From contig NZ_JAMTDX010000097.1 in NCBI RefSeq assembly GCF_023806625.1, positions 3,352-67,351 of the forward strand: a DNA stretch of 64,000 nt, read 5' to 3'. Numbering within the stretch: the first letter of the stretch is position 1; the number at the start of each line of letters is the position of its first letter. Position numbers and translations under genes: made by a program. The notes under the pieces are model-generated. The model was not told where the DNA came from. It ran no database searches and saw only the letters and a program-made list of their open reading frames with translations. The stretch is from Accumulibacter sp. (GTDB lineage: Bacteria > Pseudomonadota > Gammaproteobacteria > Burkholderiales > Rhodocyclaceae). This document shows, piece by piece, positions 60,683 through 64,000 of this stretch.

Positions 60683-62425
60683 GTGCCTCATAGCGTTCCG
60701 CTGATCACCACCCTTGCCGCTGCCTTCGGGTTTGCCCTGATTCTCGGCTTCGTCGCCGCACGTCTGAAACTCCCGGCCCTGGTCGGCTACCTGATTGCCG
60801 GCATCCTCATCGGCCCCGCGACACCCGGCTTCGTCGCAGACGTCGAACTGTCCCAGCAGCTCGCCGAGATCGGCGTGATGCTGCTGATGTTCGGAGTCGG
60901 GCTGCATTTTTCGGTCGATGACCTGCTCGCCGTCCGGCGGATCGCCCTGCCCGGCGCAGTCGCCCAGATCACCGTGGCCACCGCGCTCGGGGCCGCTGTC
61001 GCAGCGCTCTGGGGCTGGAGCTTCGGCGCCGGCATCGTCTTCGGCCTCTCGCTCTCGGTCGCCAGTACCGTGGTCCTGCTCCGGGCGCTCGAGACTCGCG
61101 GCATCGTCGACTCGGTCAATGGCCGCATCGCCGTCGGCTGGCTGGTGGTCGAGGACGTGGTGATGGTCCTGGTCCTCGTCCTGCTCCCGGCGCTCTCCGG
61201 CTGGCTGGGTGGCGGTGCCGGACGCGGGGTCGCCCAGGCACTGGCCGGACGCGATCTACTGATGACGCTGCTGCTCACCATCGGCGAAGTCGCGGTCTTC
61301 GTCGTGCTGATGTTCGTCGTCGGCCGGCGGGTCTTTCCCTGGCTGCTCTGGCAGGTGGCGCGCACCGGGTCGCGCGAGCTGTTCACACTCTGCGTGATCG
61401 CCGCCGCGGTGTGCATCGCCTACGGCTCGGCCGCGATTTTCGGGGTCTCCTTCGCGCTCGGCGCGTTCTTCGCCGGGATGGTCCTGCGCGAGTCGGCGCT
61501 GAGCCATCGGGCGGCCGACGAGTCGCTGCCGCTGCGCGAGGCCTTTTCCGTACTGTTTTTCGTATCGGTCGGCATGCTCTTCGATCCGGCCGTGCTGGTC
61601 CAGGAACCGTTCCGGCTGCTCGTCGTCGTCGCGATCATCATCGTCGGCAAGACGCTGGCCGCGTTTCTCCTCGTCCTGGCCTTGCGTTACCCGCTGAACA
61701 CTGCGCTGACCGTGTCGGCCAGCCTGGCGCAGATCGGCGAGTTCTCGTTCATACTGGCGAGTCTCGGGGTTTCGCTGAACCTGCTTCCGGTCGAAGGCCA
61801 GAGCCTGATACTCGCCGGCGCGCTGGTTTCGATCGCCCTCAATCCGCTGGTCTTCAATGCGATAGAGCCAGTCCAGGCGTGGATTCGATCGCGCTCGCAA
61901 CTCGCCCGCGCGATGGAAAGGCCCGACGATCCGCTGGCCGAGCTGCCGACGAGCGTCGACCAGGATCTCCTGACCGGGCATGTACTGCTCGTCGGCTATG
62001 GCCGAGTCGGCCGGCGCATCGGTGAGGCGTTGATCGAGAGAGGGATTCCGGTCGTCGTCGCGGAGCAGAGCCGGGAGATCGTCGAGCAACTCCGCGAGCG
62101 CGGCATACCAGCGGTGACCGGCGACGCCTCCGAGGCGTCGGTGTTGATCCAGGCGCACGTCGCCCGTGCGCGGATGCTGGTCATCGCCGCGCCGGATACG
62201 CTTCGGGCGCGGAAGATGATCGAGATCGCACACGCGCTCAAGCCCGACGTGGAGACGGTGGTCCGTGCCCATAGCGACGAAGAGGCGACGCTGCTCCGTG
62301 AGGAGCGAGCAGGAGAAGTGTTCATGGGCGAACATGAGCTTGCGCTCGGGATGACCCGGCATGTGCTCGAGCGGGTCGGTCGCCGATTCGAGCAGGGCGC
62401 GACGGCCGGCGAGCGCGCCGGCTGA
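60683..62425 (+). CDS. Monovalent cation:proton antiporter with TrkA-N domain (Kef/YbaL-like)
   Basis: This is 580 residues from GTG 60683. Residues 1-390 form a CPA2 exchanger (LPALVGYLIAGILIGPATPG; MLLMFGVGLHFSVDDLLAVR; SFALGAFFAGMVLRESALSH). Residues 415-560 are a Rossmann TrkA-N domain with NAD motif HVLLVGYGRVGRRIGEALIE and DASEASVLIQAHVARARM. YbaL/KefB type; ion probably potassium, gated by nucleotide or thiol adducts. No KefF/KefG-like ancillary gene is adjacent, although a nitroreductase lies 0.8 kb downstream. Confidence 0.92.
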   Translation: MPHSVPLITTLAAAFGFALILGFVAARLKLPALVGYLIAGILIGPATPGFVADVELSQQLAEIGVMLLMFGVGLHFSVDDLLAVRRIALPGAVAQITVATALGAAVAALWGWSFGAGIVFGLSLSVASTVVLLRALETRGIVDSVNGRIAVGWLVVEDVVMVLVLVLLPALSGWLGGGAGRGVAQALAGRDLLMTLLLTIGEVAVFVVLMFVVGRRVFPWLLWQVARTGSRELFTLCVIAAAVCIAYGSAAIFGVSFALGAFFAGMVLRESALSHRAADESLPLREAFSVLFFVSVGMLFDPAVLVQEPFRLLVVVAIIIVGKTLAAFLLVLALRYPLNTALTVSASLAQIGEFSFILASLGVSLNLLPVEGQSLILAGALVSIALNPLVFNAIEPVQAWIRSRSQLARAMERPDDPLAELPTSVDQDLLTGHVLLVGYGRVGRRIGEALIERGIPVVVAEQSREIVEQLRERGIPAVTGDASEASVLIQAHVARARMLVIAAPDTLRARKMIEIAHALKPDVETVVRAHSDEEATLLREERAGEVFMGEHELALGMTRHVLERVGRRFEQGATAGERAG

Positions 62426-62461
62426 TTCCTGCCCCGAACTTGCCCACGAGGAGTGTTCAGC

Positions 62462-62734
62462 ATGGGCGACGATCCTGGTCTGGTGACCCTGCTCGCCGAT
62501 GTGGCGCTGGTGGTGGTCGTTGCGGCAGTGCTTCTGGGAATGGTCGCCTGGCGAGTGCGCCGACGCCGGCTGCGGCTGGTGATTGCTGCCGGGTTATTCC
62601 TGCTCGGCGTGGTCAGCGCGGTCGTCTTCGGCCTGATCGGAATGCTCGTCGTGTGGGGCCTTGGCGCAGCTACGCTGATCGCCGGACTGCGCACTCCGCC
62701 GTCGGGGCTCGAGAAGCCGGGACCAGAGCCCTGA
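62462..62734 (+). CDS. Small two-helix membrane protein
   Basis: This is 90 residues from ATG 62462 (AGGAG 8 bases upstream); GTG 62453 is less likely. Two membrane helices ([19 protein letters not shown] and [20 protein letters not shown], continuing hydrophobic) are separated by an Arg-rich loop (RVRRRRLR). It follows the antiporter by 36 bases and may be co-transcribed. No family recognised. Confidence 0.65.
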   Translation: MGDDPGLVTLLADVALVVVVAAVLLGMVAWRVRRRRLRLVIAAGLFLLGVVSAVVFGLIGMLVVWGLGAATLIAGLRTPPSGLEKPGPEP

Positions 62735-62970
62735 GGTCGCAGGCGAACGATCCACTGGAGAACCCCACGACCCCGCCGACCGGCTCACGGGAGAAGACAG
62801 CACTCATCGGCGGCTGGCTGGCGAGCGGTCACCATTCTCGTTCGGCGGAAAGGGGAAGAAACGGGTGCAACAGCTCCCGGCTCCGAGACCACCGATCGAC
62901 CGATCGACCGAGCAGCCTCGCCTTCACGGCGCCGACCGCGGTAGAATCGCGCAAACCCGAGGAGACCCCG

Positions 62971-63216
62971 ATGACCGATCCAGCCCCGAGAATGGCCCGC
63001 ACGAGCCCCTTCTCCATCGACGTCGAAGCCGGCAAGACTTACTGGTGGTGCGCCTGCGGCCAGAGCGCGACCCAGCCCTTCTGCGACGGCAGCCACCGCG
63101 GCAGCGGCTTCTCGCCGCTGCGCTTCGACGCCGCCGAGTCTGGCACCGTCTACTTCTGTGGCTGCAAGCGAACCGCCAGCAGCCCGCTCTGCGACGGCAC
63201 TCACCGCAAGCTCTGA
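62971..63216 (+). CDS. Double CDGSH iron-sulfur protein
   Basis: This 81-residue protein carries two CDGSH 2Fe-2S motifs, [16 protein letters not shown] and [16 protein letters not shown]. Each has the three Cys and one His that bind a redox-active cluster. This is the soluble two-motif bacterial form, without a membrane anchor. GAGGAG lies 6 bases upstream of the ATG. The next gene is a flavin nitroreductase. Confidence 0.92.
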   Translation: MTDPAPRMARTSPFSIDVEAGKTYWWCACGQSATQPFCDGSHRGSGFSPLRFDAAESGTVYFCGCKRTASSPLCDGTHRKL

Positions 63217-63254
63217 CGTCGCCCTGCCCCCGTCCCCCGAAGAAAGGAAACCGG

Positions 63255-63842
63255 ATGCCTGCCCTCACCGAAGAGGCGCTCGACCAGATCTTCGTCAGCG
63301 CCCGGACGCACAACGGCTTTGCCCCCGAGGCGATTCCCGAGGCGGCTCTCCGCCGGCTCTACGAACTGTTGAAGTGGGGTCCGACGTCGATGAACTGCCA
63401 GCCGGCGCGATTCGTCTTCGTCACCAGCCAGGACGGCAAGGCACTGCTCGCCCCGGCGCTCTCTTCGGGCAATCTCGACAAGACGATGGCCGCCCCGGCG
63501 ACGGTGATCATCGCCACCGACAGCCGTTTCTACGAACACCTGCCGACGATGTTTCCGGCCTACGACGCGCGACCGATGTTCGAGGCGGACGCGGCGCTCG
63601 CTGCGACCACCGCGTTCCGCAACGGCACTCTGCAGGGCGCCTACCTGATCCTCGCGGCACGCGCGCTGGGCCTCGACTGTGGGCCGATGTCCGGTTTCGA
63701 CGCCGGCAAGCTCAACGCCGCGTTTTTTCCCGACGGCCGTTACCAGGCGAACTTTCTCTGCAACCTCGGCGTCGGTGATCCGACGAAACTCTATCCACGC
63801 GGTCCGCGACTCGGCTTCGACGAAGCCTGCCGGATCGTGTGA
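63255..63842 (+). CDS. rutE: RutE-like malonic semialdehyde reductase (nitroreductase family)
   Basis: This 195-residue flavoprotein has RutE-type blocks [40 protein letters not shown] and [20 protein letters not shown], ending [20 protein letters not shown]. In E. coli RutE reduces malonic semialdehyde from pyrimidine breakdown; no other rut gene is visible, so a general reductase role is also possible. It follows the CDGSH gene by 38 bases. Confidence 0.87.
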   Translation: MPALTEEALDQIFVSARTHNGFAPEAIPEAALRRLYELLKWGPTSMNCQPARFVFVTSQDGKALLAPALSSGNLDKTMAAPATVIIATDSRFYEHLPTMFPAYDARPMFEADAALAATTAFRNGTLQGAYLILAARALGLDCGPMSGFDAGKLNAAFFPDGRYQANFLCNLGVGDPTKLYPRGPRLGFDEACRIV

Positions 63843-63868
63843 ATGCCAGCGGGTCCAGCGCGCGTCCT

Positions 63869-64000
63869 TCAGTCGCTCCCGGAAGCCGGGGCGTCGTTGC
63901 CGGCCTCGCCTGCCGGGCGCGCCTGTTTTTCGCGCAGGCGCCGGTTCTTCTCTTCGCTGCCGATGAAGAAGAAGCGTCCGGCAAGCACGCAGCCTTTCAT
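63869..64000 (-). CDS. Partial ORF at the right edge, unknown
   Basis: A 43-codon minus-strand frame ends at TGA 63871-63869 and is open to the edge, with an ATG exactly at 64000. It reads MKGCVLAGRFFFIGSEEKNR, then a charged Arg/Ala/Gly tail. It could be a short protein or the C-terminus of a longer one. No family recognised. Confidence 0.4.
   Translation of the reverse strand: MKGCVLAGRFFFIGSEEKNRRLREKQARPAGEAGNDAPASGSD

Overview
The window is high-GC, densely packed proteobacterial DNA. The chain yicC - Ser/Thr kinase - PP2C phosphatase - rph - rdgB - hemW, together with thiS/thiG/trmB, aspA, a Pcm-type methyltransferase and an RfaH/NusG-like gene, suggests a betaproteobacterium, probably Rhodocyclales and perhaps Accumulibacter-like. 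That placement is an inference from gene content and codon use. No rRNA, tRNA or CRISPR array was seen.

Region 1 (1-20437, all minus strand) is an extracellular contractile injection system (eCIS, Afp/PVC-like). Read in the direction of transcription it runs: AAA+ ATPase, candidate cargo protein, two small accessory genes, DUF4255 cap protein, two sheaths, tube, assembly protein, DUF6760-like small protein, second tube, a very Ala/Pro/Arg-rich 765-residue protein, LysM tube-baseplate adaptor, hub (GpD-like), spike (gpV/OB), PAAR tip, gp25, large baseplate J protein, second J-like protein, gpI-like protein, and a repeat-bearing tail fibre cut by the window edge. Many genes overlap or nearly touch, as in one long operon. 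The product would be a free or anchored contractile nanomachine that loads and fires a protein cargo.

Region 2 (20.6-30.8 kb) holds metabolic and housekeeping genes: pirin, a zinc-ribbon methyltransferase, aspartate ammonia-lyase, a hemerythrin, a DUF2502-like secreted protein, a ykgJ / exported isoaspartyl methyltransferase / APC permease operon, and an acyl-CoA dehydrogenase with a family III CoA transferase.

Region 3 (30.8-38.6 kb) is bounded by an inverted pair of identical 22-bp repeats. It contains a heavily decayed methyltransferase pseudogene, a radical SAM protein, an RNase Z-like hydrolase, an Ap4A phosphorylase-like protein, a DUF1499 protein, a UvrD/Rep helicase preceded by an excellent LexA box, and a VapC toxin remnant.

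Region 4 (38.6-54.1 kb) is conserved core: yicC, a kinase/phosphatase pair, rph-rdgB-hemW, an exported ankyrin protein divergent from a TonB-like protein, trmB-thiG-thiS, a lipocalin, a CIA30 protein, an RfaH-like factor, a TolC + HlyD export pair, thpR and an MFS transporter.

Region 5 (54.1-60.4 kb) is accessory. It has a two-gene operon pairing a ComEC-like metallo-beta-lactamase with a large CHAT-type caspase-like protease, then a Mu-like phage scrap-yard. The scrap-yard holds two different MuF-type C-terminal toxin (PBECR-like) fragments, two copies of a truncated gpG gene lying in direct repeats, and an intact small gene of unknown function.

Region 6 (60.7-64.0 kb) carries a Kef/YbaL-type antiporter, a small membrane protein, a double CDGSH iron-sulfur protein, a RutE-type nitroreductase and a partial ORF at the edge.
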